From positions 930,001-994,000 of the forward strand of contig JAACMV010000020.1 in NCBI GenBank assembly GCA_010909725.1: 64,000 nucleotides of DNA, read 5' to 3'. The notes beneath the pieces are model-generated. The model ran no database searches. It was not told where the DNA came from and was given only the letters and a program-made list of their open reading frames with translations. Source of the stretch: Picochlorum sp. 'celeri'. Lineage: Eukaryota > Chlorophyta > Trebouxiophyceae. Within the stretch, counting starts at the first letter, position 1. Every line of letters begins with the position of its first letter. This document shows, in pieces, positions 52,472 to 62,970 of the stretch. A program made the position numbers and the translations under genes.

Positions 52472-53254
52472 ATGTATAGATTGTGTCAAGGTGCTCGATA
52501 TCTGCCATCACCGCCGCATTGCCCTACATCTGTTGGACGCACATTCCGCTTTGCTGCCATGAGTCACTCAGCGCCAACTTCCTCAAGGGAGAACAGCAAT
52601 CCGCCATCGGCATCAGCATCGTGGTATACAGATCTTAAAATCTCCCTGAAAAAGAACGAAAAGTCCAGGGAGTCCAGGTATTTTCAACTTGCGACCGTGG
52701 ACTCGAGTGGTAAACCCTGTAATAGAACAGTCGTGTATAGGGGCTTTTTTCCCCAGGGAGGGGCTGTCAATGACAGTATAATCACATTCGTCACAGATCG
52801 ACGGAGTGATAAAGTTGAACAGGTGGCACATTGCCCATTCGTAGAGATTGCATGGTACTTTCCAGCCACACGAGAGCAGTATCGGTTGAAAGGAGTTATC
52901 CAGGTGGTGGGAGAGGAGAGCGATCCGGACCTCGTGAAAGCGAGAGAAATATCCTGGAAGAATATGAGTGATCCGGGAAGGCAGCAATTTTTGTGGCCCA
53001 CGCCAGGTATCCCAAGGACTGGGCAGGATGAGAGCCAGTACGACACCGAGGACCACCCGCAGAAGGATGCCCCTGTGGCTCCACACTTCTGCCTGTGCTG
53101 TGTGTATGTCACGCACGTGGATCATTTGAACTTGAAAACCAACGAGAGGCGGGTGCATGCTCGCGCTGACGGTCTGGCAAACCCCAGTGACATAATCGAG
53201 AGCAGGCATGGAACAGCAGTGGCCTGGAAGCCTGCTCTCCGAGTAAATCCATAA
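52472..53254 (+). CDS. PNPOx-like FMN-binding protein (Alr4036-type pyridoxamine-phosphate-oxidase fold)
   Basis: Single exon, 260 residues. The N-terminus (about 1-45) with FRFAAM is a possible organelle targeting peptide. The split-barrel flavin domain contains 'SRYFQLATVDSSGKPCNRTVVYRGFF', 'ITFVTDRRSDKVEQVAHCPFVEIAWYF' and 'REQYRLKGVIQVV', then the extended WPTPGIPR loop, and ends with a 'HVDHLNLKTNERRVHA' block. This matches the plant and cyanobacterial Alr4036-type subfamily, separate from true PNP oxidase. Whether it makes pyridoxal phosphate is not certain. The stop is 15 bp from the convergent ferredoxin stop. Confidence 0.85.
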   Translation: MYRLCQGARYLPSPPHCPTSVGRTFRFAAMSHSAPTSSRENSNPPSASASWYTDLKISLKKNEKSRESRYFQLATVDSSGKPCNRTVVYRGFFPQGGAVNDSIITFVTDRRSDKVEQVAHCPFVEIAWYFPATREQYRLKGVIQVVGEESDPDLVKAREISWKNMSDPGRQQFLWPTPGIPRTGQDESQYDTEDHPQKDAPVAPHFCLCCVYVTHVDHLNLKTNERRVHARADGLANPSDIIESRHGTAVAWKPALRVNP

Positions 53255-53269
53255 ATTTACATTCTCTTG

Positions 53270-53716
53270 TCATCCGTTGTATCCCCATATAACATCTACA
53301 AATTCTGACACTTCCAGCCGCTTGTAGTCTGTGCACTTCGGCACTGGTGTGATGCAAGTCCTGACAACAACCCCGACAGAATCCTCCTTGTCATCTGTGC
53401 TGTATTTCTTGACCTCCATCTCGCACATACCGCACTGACCACTTCCACACCCAAGACTCACGCTCACCCCAGCATCTTCGGCAACTTCGCACAACAAAGA
53501 GCCAGGTTTTGCATGTGTCAGAATGTCTGATTCAACAAAGTATATTTCCATCATTGCATCATCTTCGTTTGAGGTTGCCCTGCACCGCCTTGATGGTGTT
53601 TGACCACCTATTCTCTCAGCTGGGACTTTCGCCTGAGAATGTATATCTCTATACCCTACCCATATCTTGCCGCTTCTGAACAGCCCCCTGGGGACCACGC
53701 TGCCTAGTCTGGTCAT
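53270..53716 (-). CDS. plastid 2Fe-2S ferredoxin-like protein
   Basis: The ATG at 53716 gives 148 residues; a longer open frame upstream has no better ATG. The first 50 residues are Arg/Ser-rich and suit a transit peptide. The ferredoxin domain has the cluster ligands C90, C95 and C98 (CGSGQCGMC) and C121 (RTCITP). The spacing C-x4-C-x2-C is standard, while the gap to the last Cys (22 residues) is shorter than in photosynthetic PetF (29). It is thus a ferredoxin-like electron carrier distinct from main PetF. Partner unknown. Confidence 0.85.
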   Translation of the reverse strand: MTRLGSVVPRGLFRSGKIWVGYRDIHSQAKVPAERIGGQTPSRRCRATSNEDDAMMEIYFVESDILTHAKPGSLLCEVAEDAGVSVSLGCGSGQCGMCEMEVKKYSTDDKEDSVGVVVRTCITPVPKCTDYKRLEVSEFVDVIWGYNG

Positions 53717-53979
53717 GGCATCCCCTTTGGCAGGTGCAGGAGAACGCTGCCTATATCTCACACTTTCTCTTGTCAAAATTTTTAAAGAACAACATAATCT
53801 AATCCAATCCAATGCTGACCAATTGTCATGAATGATTTTGGTGGAATCCTCTGCGGCAGACCCATCGATGGACTCGAGTCCAGTTCATTGACGAGTATCC
53901 CCTTGATGGCGACCTGATACGGCAGGCTGGGTATCTATTAATATTTTTTAATCATAAGAATTGAGAATCTGACATCAAG

Positions 53980-54830
53980 ATGAGTGAAGGATCAGGTCCA
54001 CATAGGAGTCGGTACGACACCGTGGATGGTTTTTGAATTTATTTCCTTGCCCTCCTGCTTCGATTGAATCTTTCGATGCTACCATTGTCATTACGTATTT
54101 ATGTAGGAGTAGATCGCCGCGCGAGTCTCCAAAGGCTGAGAGACTGGGGGATACGGAGCTTCGTATTCGAGGACTGACTCGAAATGTTACAGCAGAGCAC
54201 GTCAGAGAAATCATGGGTGCATTTGGCCCTTTGGAGAGAGTTGACTTTGCTGTTGATGACAAGGTTCATCTTCCGCGTGGGTTTGCGGACATTTCCTACA
54301 AGAGTGAGGAGCATGGAAGGTTGGCCAAGGAGTACATGCACGAGGGCCAGATAGATGGTGCTCAAGTCTCTGTGATTTACAGAAGGAATGCGGGACGAGC
54401 CAATACCAAGAAGTTGAGGTCTCGGTCTCCGATGACTAGGCGGAGAAAGAGTCCATCCCCAGTTGGTAGGAGACGGAGAATGAGTCCATCCCCAGTTGGT
54501 AGGAGACGCACAAGTTACAGTCCATCCCCAGTTGGTAGGAGACGGACAAGTTACAGTCCATCCGTATACCGCAGCGATCGGGGACGTAAAAAGAGGTATT
54601 CGACGAGATCACCAGTTTCTAGAGGACGGAGCAGGAGTCCCAGGAGATCACGGTCATATTCTCGCTCTCCATATAGCAGCAGGAGCAGGAGTTACAGTAG
54701 CAGAAGCCCAAGGAGATCAAGGTCGTATTCTCGCTCTCCATACAGTAGCAGAAGTTATAGTAGCTACAGTAGTAGAAGTTACAGCAGCAGGAGTACGAGT
54801 AGGGGGCGAAGTCCGCCAAGGCGGCGATGA
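53980..54830 (+). CDS. RNPS1: RNPS1/SR45-like splicing and exon-junction factor
   Basis: Exon 1 (53980-54011) and exon 2 (54107-54830), with a 95-nt GTACGA...TGTAG intron in phase 2, encode 251 residues. One RRM (about 33-108) starts LRIRGLTRNVTAEHVREIMGAFG and includes 'LPRGFADISYKSEE' and 'GQIDGAQVSV', which match RNPS1 and plant SR45. The C-terminal half is an RS domain with three to four tandem SPSPVGRRR-type repeats (54451-54560) and long SRS/SYS runs. It binds near exon junctions in the nucleus and links splicing to export and NMD. Plant SR45 has an N-terminal RS domain as well, which is nearly absent here. Confidence 0.88.
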
Positions 54831-54842
54831 TTGATGCGTCTC

Positions 54843-55708
54843 TTAAACAAGTTTCTTAAAGAATTTCTTCATGCTGAATATATTTTCTTCCTCAACGCTT
54901 TCACTCTTCTCATCTAGATTGCTCGATCCCTCGAGCACATCGCGCTTCCACATTGTCTTGGGTATGCTCAAGTTCCTCGGCCATACAGCGAGTTCCACTC
55001 TTGATATTTCTGCATGGGCATATCCCAGGGAGGCGTTCATGTCGTTCACTGTATCAACATCGTTCGATCTAAAATGGCCTGAAAGCTCTGGCAAATCGTA
55101 GTTTATACTCCAGTGCACCCTCCCCTCGATACCATCCGTCACCTTGAGTTTCTTCTTGTTCTGATACCTGCCTCCAGTCACATCCCACGCTGTGGCCACC
55201 CGAAATGATACATCCTTTGCTCTTGTGATGGGGTTCACTTCTCCTTGCAGATCGAGTGCAAAGACCCACCAAGTCAACTTTCTAGATCGCAACGAAATAT
55301 TCCCTGTATGGGTGACCCTCACCCGCCTCCACCATTTCTCTGCGCTGGCAGGCTTGACCTGCACAGATAATAGCAACAACGGTCATCAAGGACATTACCA
55401 GCAGCCAATGGGACCCACACACGGACCACAAACGAAAGTACTCTGTCATTCCCTCTAGAGTTGCAACTAAAGTCCACGCCAGTGATCAGCGAACCCTTCC
55501 TGTACAAACAGAACGTAAGCGGTCAGTCTCTGTGTAAGCCCCATACTCTCAGCACACATCTCGCCCACCTGTCCCTCAATTTCAGTGAATACTCAGGTAC
55601 ATAGTCCAGAGTAAAACGCTTCAGCAATTCATCCACAGTGTCGTAACTTTCGGTGTAACTGTATTCGCTCAGATGACCATCGCTGTAGGCGTCAATGTGG
55701 ATGGGCAT
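54843..55708 (-). CDS. unrecognised three-exon protein (244 aa)
   Basis: Exons 55569-55708, 55421-55499 and 54843-55358, with introns of 69 and 62 nt ending TTGTACAG and CTGTGCAG, give 244 residues beginning MPIHIDAYSDGHLSEYSY. The product is rich in alternating polar and hydrophobic strands (VRVTHTGNISLRSRKLTWW, VSFRVATAWDVTGG, GRVHWSINYDLPELSG), with a basic C-terminal FSMKKFFKKLV. This could be an organelle outer-membrane beta-barrel or a soluble beta-sandwich. I do not recognise a family. Intron sizes and phases agree with neighbouring genes, so the model is likely although the second donor (GTGTGG) is weak. It is divergent from the cyclophilin gene. Confidence 0.65.
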
Positions 55709-55922
55709 GGCTATCTTCCTCTTCAAATGAAATGAGTATTTATTCTGATTACGGTTGCCGCAACTTGATCGGATGCATGTTTCAGCCGGTCCATCATGAT
55801 GATCATCATGCCATATGGAATGGCAATGGATCCATTCCTCCGGAGGAATCCACAATTTAAGATACAATTTACGCTTCCGGATGATATCGCAGCCATGGGT
55901 CAGGGTATACTTTTTTTTTGAA

Positions 55923-57002
55923 ATGAAAAAAGATAGACTCCTGAGGCAGGGTAGTCGCACCAGTCCGGCAGTGTTACGTGCCAGTATTATTTTGGCCTTG
56001 GTCGGCTTGGTGTGGACTGGGTACAGGTCCATCGAGCATGTCGCCCCAGGGTTCCTCACGATATTGAGATATCGTTCTTGTGAGCTCGAGGAGCATGCTG
56101 AATACGATGGACAGGTGGTGCGGGACGGTTCCTCTTTCAAAACCAACTCTGCACAGCAGTGCCAAGACGCGTGCAACAAGGAGGAAGCGTGCAATGTATG
56201 GGTATGGTGCGGAGGGGCTACGGCAGATGGATGTGGCTGGGGCAGAGAATATCAAGAGTGCTGGCTGAAACACGCCTCGAGGTTGAATGCTGTCCAACCA
56301 GGTGTTCGGCAGCGCGGAGAACACGTTCCTTGGGTGTCTGGCACCTGTGTTGCTCCAGAACAGAGGGCCGCCGCAGAGAGAGAACGAACTGCAAAGCTTG
56401 ATGCCGAAAAGAAGAGATTGAGCAAATTGAAAAATGACAAGCGGCTCCCTCTCGTGTGGTTCGACATTGAAATCAAGAAGAAAAGGGTAGGACGCATTGA
56501 GATGGTGTTGTTCACTGACGTTAGTCCCAGAAGCGCAGAAAACTTTAGACAGCTCGTTACCGGAGAAGCTGGAGTGGTTCCTAAGGGAAAGGAAGGCGAA
56601 GGCAAGCCTCTCCATTTTCGAGGGGCAAAATTTTATAGGATCATACACAAGTTCATTGACCAGGCCGGCATTGACGTCCCTTCTGTCTATGGTGGGGAAT
56701 TCAAAGACGATGCTGGAGGTCTCAAACTCAAACACGTACATAAGGGACTCCTGTCGATGGCAAATATGGGCCCGAATACGAACACTGCGCACTTTTCCAT
56801 CATGATGGGGCCATCTCCCCACCTTGATGGACATTACACAATATTCGGCCAAGTCGTACAAGGGTTCGATGTTATCGACGCCATTAACAACCTTTCCATC
56901 GGAAAACCTGACAACACAGCTACTGCAGAAGAAGAAGTCGTCATTGTGAACTGTGGCCAGGACAGGCAAGGAACAATCACCGCAGATTTGAATGCTCCTT
57001 GA
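55923..57002 (+). CDS. membrane-anchored PAN/Apple-cyclophilin (peptidyl-prolyl isomerase)
   Basis: The ATG at 55923 (MKKDRLLRQ) is preferred, giving 359 residues; an in-frame ATG at 55815 would add 36 odd residues and cross a T-tract. A signal-anchor helix (about 15-35) is followed by a Cys-rich PAN/Apple-like domain ('CELEEHAEYDGQ...CQDACNKEEACNVWVWC...ECWLKH', about 50-125), a short Lys-rich coil, and a cyclophilin domain (about 175-345). Active-site positions seen are FYRIIHKFIDQ (Arg55, Phe60 and Gln63 equivalents) and AHFSIM. The Trp121 that binds cyclosporin is His in PHLDGHYTIFG, so drug binding should be weak. It probably acts in the ER/Golgi lumen. Confidence 0.85.
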   Translation: MKKDRLLRQGSRTSPAVLRASIILALVGLVWTGYRSIEHVAPGFLTILRYRSCELEEHAEYDGQVVRDGSSFKTNSAQQCQDACNKEEACNVWVWCGGATADGCGWGREYQECWLKHASRLNAVQPGVRQRGEHVPWVSGTCVAPEQRAAAERERTAKLDAEKKRLSKLKNDKRLPLVWFDIEIKKKRVGRIEMVLFTDVSPRSAENFRQLVTGEAGVVPKGKEGEGKPLHFRGAKFYRIIHKFIDQAGIDVPSVYGGEFKDDAGGLKLKHVHKGLLSMANMGPNTNTAHFSIMMGPSPHLDGHYTIFGQVVQGFDVIDAINNLSIGKPDNTATAEEEVVIVNCGQDRQGTITADLNAP

Positions 57003-57099
57003 TTATGGTGCTTGTGAATGTGAGCATCAAACAAAATAAATACAAACGTAAAATTGAAAATGAATTCGATCGTTTTAATCAGCAGCAACATCTATGAGT

Positions 57100-58173
57100 T
57101 TATCCAGAATGCCTGGCGACCCATTTTTCGATCAGTGGATTCACCAGTTCGGGGCTTTCATCCTGGGGACAATGCCCCACTCCAGGGAGCGCCACAAATT
57201 CCTCTACGCACTCATATGTCTCAAAACTTTTGCCCCATTCAATTTTTTCCCATGGATCTGCTTCGCCCCAAAGAATACTGACAGGAACTGGACACTGTTG
57301 AAGCTGCAGCTCTGGCAACGGGCCACTCGAGTATGATATGAAGTCGAGAAAAACATGGACGGCCCCATCCTCCAGGCCAGGCTTCAGGATAAAGTTCACT
57401 AACTCATCTGTAACAGACAATTCATCTCCATAACACTGCCGTAAGACACTTCGAACGCCTTGCTCCGTGGCAATCTGCTTGAAGAAGAGCGGGCCCAGCA
57501 ACGAGGTGCGGAGTGTTTTCTGCAGCAGCTGAATGAACGGCCGGGCCAATACAGCTTGCTTTTCTGAATGCAGCATTCTCAAGCTCACATTAATCACCTG
57601 CACCGATGTCACCTTCTCAGGAGCTTTGATGGCAGTCTCCAGAGCAACAATGCCTCCTACAGAGTTGCTCGTGATGAAGACCTTTTCCTGTCCTCCAATG
57701 ACTTGATCCATAAAATCAATCACCTGATCAGACCAGACGTCAAAATTATATATGCTATTGACCGGAGAATCTCGTGGATCCGGTTTGCTGCTGAATCCAT
57801 ACCCGAGCAAGTCCAGAGTGAAAACTCTGTGTCTCTTGCCAAGTTCGTCAATGTTTCGTCTCCAGTGATCGCAATTTCCCCCGAAGCCGTGCACAGCTAC
57901 AATCGCAGGTCCACTTGTTCCACTTTTCTGGTATCGTATGTCATATTCTCGCCACTTCCACACTCCCTCCGTGACTCCTGGGCGAATTTCTTTCTCTACC
58001 GTTGTTTCTGCCTTGCTCACAGCCTCAGGCGTTGCGGAGCCTCTAACAATGCATTTCACTTTTTTCGATGTAGAGAGTACTTTGCGAGGAAAGCTGCGAC
58101 CCGCCGTTGGGCCAAGGGCGCTGCAAGCTCCAACAGAAGCGCAACCGTGCTTCTTCACCACAAGATCAAACAT
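57100..58173 (-). CDS. plastid alpha/beta hydrolase, pheophytinase-like
   Basis: Single exon, 357 residues. About 60 N-terminal residues are Ser/Lys-rich and suit a transit peptide. The fold shows 'WREYDIRYQKSGTSGPAIVAVHGFGGN' (oxyanion HGFGG), 'RVFTLDLLGYGFSSKP', the nucleophile elbow SNSVGG with Ser171, 'WGEADPWE' (acid) and 'PGVGHCPQDE' (His). Plant pheophytinase and its algal paralogues have GNSLGG and the same 'DLLGYG.S.KP' and 'HCPQDE' blocks. A role in dephytylation of chlorophyll derivatives is plausible but several plastid hydrolases share these motifs. It is 83 bp from the SMC6 stop. Confidence 0.87.
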   Translation of the reverse strand: MFDLVVKKHGCASVGACSALGPTAGRSFPRKVLSTSKKVKCIVRGSATPEAVSKAETTVEKEIRPGVTEGVWKWREYDIRYQKSGTSGPAIVAVHGFGGNCDHWRRNIDELGKRHRVFTLDLLGYGFSSKPDPRDSPVNSIYNFDVWSDQVIDFMDQVIGGQEKVFITSNSVGGIVALETAIKAPEKVTSVQVINVSLRMLHSEKQAVLARPFIQLLQKTLRTSLLGPLFFKQIATEQGVRSVLRQCYGDELSVTDELVNFILKPGLEDGAVHVFLDFISYSSGPLPELQLQQCPVPVSILWGEADPWEKIEWGKSFETYECVEEFVALPGVGHCPQDESPELVNPLIEKWVARHSG

Positions 58174-58256
58174 GCAGGCTTGCTTTCAACAGAACTGCAC
58201 TTCTTTCTCGAAAAGGGCCAATACGTCTGTTACAGAATTGTAATTTAAAGACATCT

Positions 58257-61200
58257 TTAAGCACGAGGGCGCGGTGGCTTCATGGAAACCACTTGGAAGA
58301 ATGAGTCCGGAATCTCCAGCCCCTGCTTCCTAACCTGATCTCTGGCTGCGTACAAAGATGTAATGTCCTGGGGTGTCAGGAAAATAAATTGAAGATTGCT
58401 GTTTTCTTTGGCGAAAGAGAGCAGATTTTCCATCGCAATTCTCCTGTTGACTGAATCCATGAACACATCGAACTCATCCATGGCCCTGAAGGGCATATCA
58501 GTTTCACCACCCAACGCCAGGGCAAATGCCACTGTGGCAAAAGATCTCTCCCCTCCAGAAAGTTGTTTCAAATCCTTGATGACTCCACCAGCTTGGCCCT
58601 TCTCTCCAATTCGAACCCCGATTTCGAGCTTCCTCTCCTTGCGATGCACTCTGATTCTACCAAAGTGGCCCTTCTTGTTCATGTAATACCTGAACTTGCT
58701 GGACACAATCTTCTCCACGTTGTCATCGACTTCCTGAAGTTTCTTTTCCCTTTTTTCGTACGATGCTCTGATATCCTTATACATGTCCAGGATATTTTTC
58801 ATACTGCGGCCATCCTTCTGGAGCTTTTCCTCCGCCTCCAGGAGCTCCCTCTCAACAACATCCAAGCTGCCTCCTGCCTCCTGATGGGCCTCTTCAATAA
58901 TGTTGGTCACTCTTTGAAGTTTCTTCTCCAGCATCGTTCGAGTGAACGATTTTCTTATCTGCTCGTCTGTCAACCCATTAGCTTTGTATTGCTCAGTCAA
59001 GGCTTTCTTCCTTTCCTCGGCATTCTCCCTGCTCCCAGCAATTTCGAGTGCCTCTGGCAAGTATTGGGCGATATTCCCCTCGATATTCTCCAGCTGATCC
59101 TCCCATTCCTTCTTCTTACTTTCCAGAGTTTCTTTGTGCTTTCTGACATTCTCGATATGCTTTTTGAGACTGGATATTTGATTTTTCAGGGCAGAAAACG
59201 AATCGACCAAAGCAGCGTTTGTCTCTGCCAGAGACTTTACCTCGGCTTCTTCTGCTTTAATCTGCTCCTCGATTTCAGCCTTTTTCTTTTGTTGATCAGC
59301 GAGCCTCTCATTGGCATCTTCGATCTTTGCTTCGGCTTGCAGTATATTTCTCTCGGCTGTGGCAATGTCGTTTCTGCATTCTTCAGTTGGGTCATCCACC
59401 AGAGCAGGCTGAGATTGTGGAATCGTCTGCGTATTTTCCAAAATCTCAAAGTTTGACACTGCCTCATCTGCTCGAGTTTTGGCCTGATCCAGTTGTCTAT
59501 CATACTCGGCGCGGTCACCCTCTGCCTGCTGCAACTTTTGTCTCAGTCGAGCCACTTCACCCTCTGCCTGCTGCAAATCATGGTCCAGGCTCCTAATTGA
59601 TGCCTCCGTCTCTTTCACCTTGTCCTCACGAGAAACGCCCAAACGAGGAACCTTGTTCCGAAATTTCTTACTCTGTCCTTCCACTGCCAGCGTGGATCCA
59701 CGGTACGTATACCGCGTGCCATGCGCATCAAACACTTTGTTGACTCTACTGTCTTTTGCCAGCCTGGAGCACACGGTGGCGTCGTCATTTAGCGACAACG
59801 CAGTCTGGTCCACTTTTCCCATATCAATCAGATAGTTCATGACCGGACCCTTGACGTCTTCCTTGCACGTGATGACTCCTAGAGCTGTGGTGCAGTTTGG
59901 CATCTTCTCTGCAGGAATGGAGTACAACCGACGCTTCAGATTTGTGATGGAAATGTTTGGCATGTCAAAGGCCGAAAATCCAGAAGATCTCAGAATGCTG
60001 CGAAGAGCGTGCAAGTCCTTCTCGCTCCCTACCAGAAACGAGTTCAAATACATTCCAATTGCGCATTCAATGGCCCTTGCATACTTTACATCAGTGATCC
60101 CGAGGTATTGACCTATTGGACCAATAGGCTTTTGCGCAAATGAGCCTCTTTTGCATGCTTCTTCGATTTTTCTCATTGCTTGGATGACCTTCTCTCCTCC
60201 AAATTCGTACAAGGAATTTGTGGAAGACTTCTTGAGTGACATGAGCTGTTGCATGCACTCTTTTTTGTTCTTTTCGATTGTTGTTTTCCTCAAGCTCTCG
60301 TTTGTAATCTGCTTGTTGATGACATTGATACTCTCGCTCACATTGGCGATGCATTTGTCCAATTCCCTGACCTTTTCATTGCATGCGCTCCTCTTCTCCT
60401 TTGCCACCCTTAGCTGCTCCAGATGCTCATTCACCAGATCATTTGCACGCTCCTCGTGGTCAGCTTGATCTTTCCTCAAATCCTCCAACGCTTCTTGGGC
60501 ATCCTTCTTGCGGCTCTGCTCTGTGGAAAGTATAGTTTGGTTCCTGTCAATTACTTTCAAGCTATGCTGAAGCGCCTTCACAACCTCCCTCCTCTGAGCT
60601 TTTAATGCATCAATCTTGGCCCTCATGGACTCGGCATTTGCCTCGAAGTTGTTGATGAATTCATTCTGCTTCTTGATGCTCTCTTGCTTTTCTTCCAGAT
60701 CCGTTTGCTTCTCAGCAATTTCCTCTGTTGCCTTGGTCATTTGTGCAATGACATCACCTTCAAGTTTGCCCTTCAGCTCATCGCGCATTCTCTCTTGCTC
60801 GTGCACGATTTCCATGGCGAACACGGTTTCCAAGTCCTGCAACTCCTGATTCAAGTGCTCGAGGCGCTGCAGCTTTTCCTTACGAGACCTCACCTCACCC
60901 ACCTTTGACTTGAGCTTGTCGTATTCATCCCCAATCTGCAACATAGCAATGTCGTCAAAAGATTCCGCAACGCACGGCTGTGAGACCCCCTCAAGGGTTT
61001 CAAACTATCCATATTTGTATACCTACCTTTTCGACATGCTCGGACATTTGAGTCAGGCAGTGCTTTGTCACTGCAATATTCTCAGCAATCGTTCCCAGCT
61101 GGGTTGCATCCATGTACAAATCATACTCTTCATGGTCTGCTTTGGATGTGGTCGACCCCAAAAGCCCTCGAGCAGTATTTTGCGTCATCACAGTCACCGG

Positions 61201-61965
61201 GTTCGATGCGTTCAAGCCAAGCGTGTGCAGAATGTGCTCCAACTCCTCTTTTTTCCTCGAAATTATTCTGTTGTTCGCTGCTCTGAAAACCCATGAGTGC
61301 GTCCTCGTCGTGATACGCCGCTCAATAGTGATAGAATCTCCATACACGTCGTGCCGATACGCTTCATAATCTGCTGTGGGCTTGTTCCAAATAGTAACTT
61401 TGATGAGTGCTTCATCTGCCCCAGTGCGAATCAGCTTTGAGAGGGAAGCATTCTTCCCATGCTTGGTTGCATTCACACCGAGACTGCATTGGAGCGCTTG
61501 AAGCGAAGCAGATTTTCCAGACCCATTCTTTCCGGAAATAAATGTCACGTGGGGGGCAAATTCCATAGTCATGTGCTCGTGACACATAAAGTCAACCACC
61601 TCGATTTTCTTCACATGACCGGGGAGCCCGCGAGTTCTGGTCCCATCATCTTGCCACACGCCATCATCTTGAAATTCTAAGGTCATTGGCTCGGGTGTAT
61701 CTCCGTTCGATCGTGCCTGACCCACTCCCCCGGATGCCATGTTGCTTGAAGAGTTTTCCTTCTTGTCCGTCAGAGTCCGCGGCTTTTTCCCGACGACACG
61801 TGCGTCCACTCTTGACTTCCTCTTGCCATGCACTTTGACGGTTTGATCGCCAGTCTTCTCGCGAAGATTCGGATCCGTGAGGTCGATGACTGTACCGTCC
61901 TCAATGGACGCTTCACCCAACGGAGTCGTAAGCTCTTTCTTCACACCGACAACCTCACCAGCCAT
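58257..61965 (-). CDS. SMC6: SMC6, structural maintenance of chromosomes protein
   Basis: Exon 1 (61027-61965) and exon 2 (58257-60935) are joined in phase 0 (91-nt intron, GTAGGT...GTTGCAG), 1,205 residues. The start at 61965 precedes a disordered, Lys-rich N-terminus of about 110 residues. The ATPase head begins KIEVVDFMCHEHMTMEF, the SMC6 signature, with Walker A GKNGSGKS (145-152) and 'PVTVMTQNTARGLL'. Two long coiled coils flank a hinge (about 480-660). The C-terminal head has LSGGERS (signature) and RAMDEFDVFMD (Walker B). With SMC5 and NSE subunits it acts in DNA repair and replication-stress tolerance. Confidence 0.94.
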
Positions 61966-62408
61966 TGATGCTCCAAAAGACAAACAAACAATAAATTTCT
62001 TTAATGTTTATCCCAGGAAAGCCCAAGAGGACATCGGACAGGCTAGGTACACTGCAAACGTTGTTCGTTCGAGCCGGGGTAATAATTCAAACCGGACAGG
62101 ACCCGAACGTGAAGACTGCGACACCGCTTTGGGACAATCTCCGTTCACAAATGTTTATATTTAGATAGATATTCACGCAGTACAGCCCGTGGACGCTCAT
62201 ACGATGAGAAACCACCGAATTGAATTCCGTTGTTGTTGTTTTTAGAAGAGGGAGATCTCTAGAGATCTGCACGCACGATCCAAAGGTTCTTCCTATCAAG
62301 GTAACGAAGCCACCGGATAGATGTGAGCGAGCACCGGTCACTACCACCGGCGCAAGATGTCACTCTGCGAGCGTCACAAGTGAGCACATTCGCAATTTAT
62401 AACAAACA
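61966..62408. other. divergent intergenic region between SMC6 and the Rieske gene
   Basis: About 440 bp with promoters for two divergent genes. A minus-strand frame at 62087-62347 shows no family resemblance. A short ttcgttcgagccgg string looks superficially like a tRNA T-arm but its flanks do not pair. Nothing else supported. Confidence 0.5.
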
Positions 62409-62873
62409 ATGATCTCTGCTGCTCGTGTGAACAAGGCTGGTTTTGTGTCTGCCCCATCTGCGGGGAACAGATCACTCAGTGCTTCTAGGATCGCTGCGTG
62501 GCAGTCCACTGGTGTGACCAAGCAAGACATCGTATCCGCTGATGGTGGCAGGATGGTCGTCCAAGTCGACAGCCAAAAAGTGCTGCTGACCGTCGTCGAC
62601 GATGCTGTGTACGCCGTCTCCAATAAATGCACCCACCTCAACTTGCCTCTTGTCGGGAAGACCGCCATGATGCAGGGGGAGATTCGGGACGGATGTATCG
62701 TATGCCCGGCCCATGGCACGGCATTTGATGTCAAGGATGGCTCCGTCAAGGGCACCTGGTGCCCAAACTTCCCAGACCTGCCGCTGGTTGGTAAGTTGAA
62801 CAACAGTGAGAAGAGCCTTCCAACATTTGCCAGCAGGCTCGCAGATTCTGGCATTGTCGAAGTTGATGTGTGA
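62409..62873 (+). CDS. plastid Rieske-type [2Fe-2S] protein
   Basis: Single exon, 154 residues. About 33 N-terminal residues form a likely transit peptide. The Rieske domain has C74-x-H76 (CTHLNLPL) and C99-x2-H102 (CPAHG), binding one 2Fe-2S cluster by two Cys and two His. There is no membrane helix and no catalytic mononuclear-iron domain, so this is not the cytochrome b6f subunit and not a complete oxygenase; it is a soluble Rieske ferredoxin-like carrier, as found in chloroplasts of algae and plants. Partner unknown. Confidence 0.88.
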   Translation: MISAARVNKAGFVSAPSAGNRSLSASRIAAWQSTGVTKQDIVSADGGRMVVQVDSQKVLLTVVDDAVYAVSNKCTHLNLPLVGKTAMMQGEIRDGCIVCPAHGTAFDVKDGSVKGTWCPNFPDLPLVGKLNNSEKSLPTFASRLADSGIVEVDV

Positions 62874-62970
62874 TGTCGGTGGGTCCCCTTTGATAAAATA
62901 AAACGATTTTTATCATACGTATGTAATAAGGAAAAACCAAGAAAAGTATCATCCGCATTTTCGTACAGCA

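Noticed and set aside
53717..53812. N-terminal extension of the ferredoxin frame to 53812
   Set aside because: The extended frame begins with TTG, and the ATG at 53716 already leaves a suitable transit peptide.
58563..59456. 297-residue plus-strand frame
   Set aside because: Antisense to the SMC6 coiled coil; Phe/Leu/Ser-rich complement of Glu/Lys codons.
62060..62110. tRNA-like T-arm string ttcgttcgagccgg
   Set aside because: Bases on either side do not form a 5-bp T-stem and no acceptor or D-arm fits within range.
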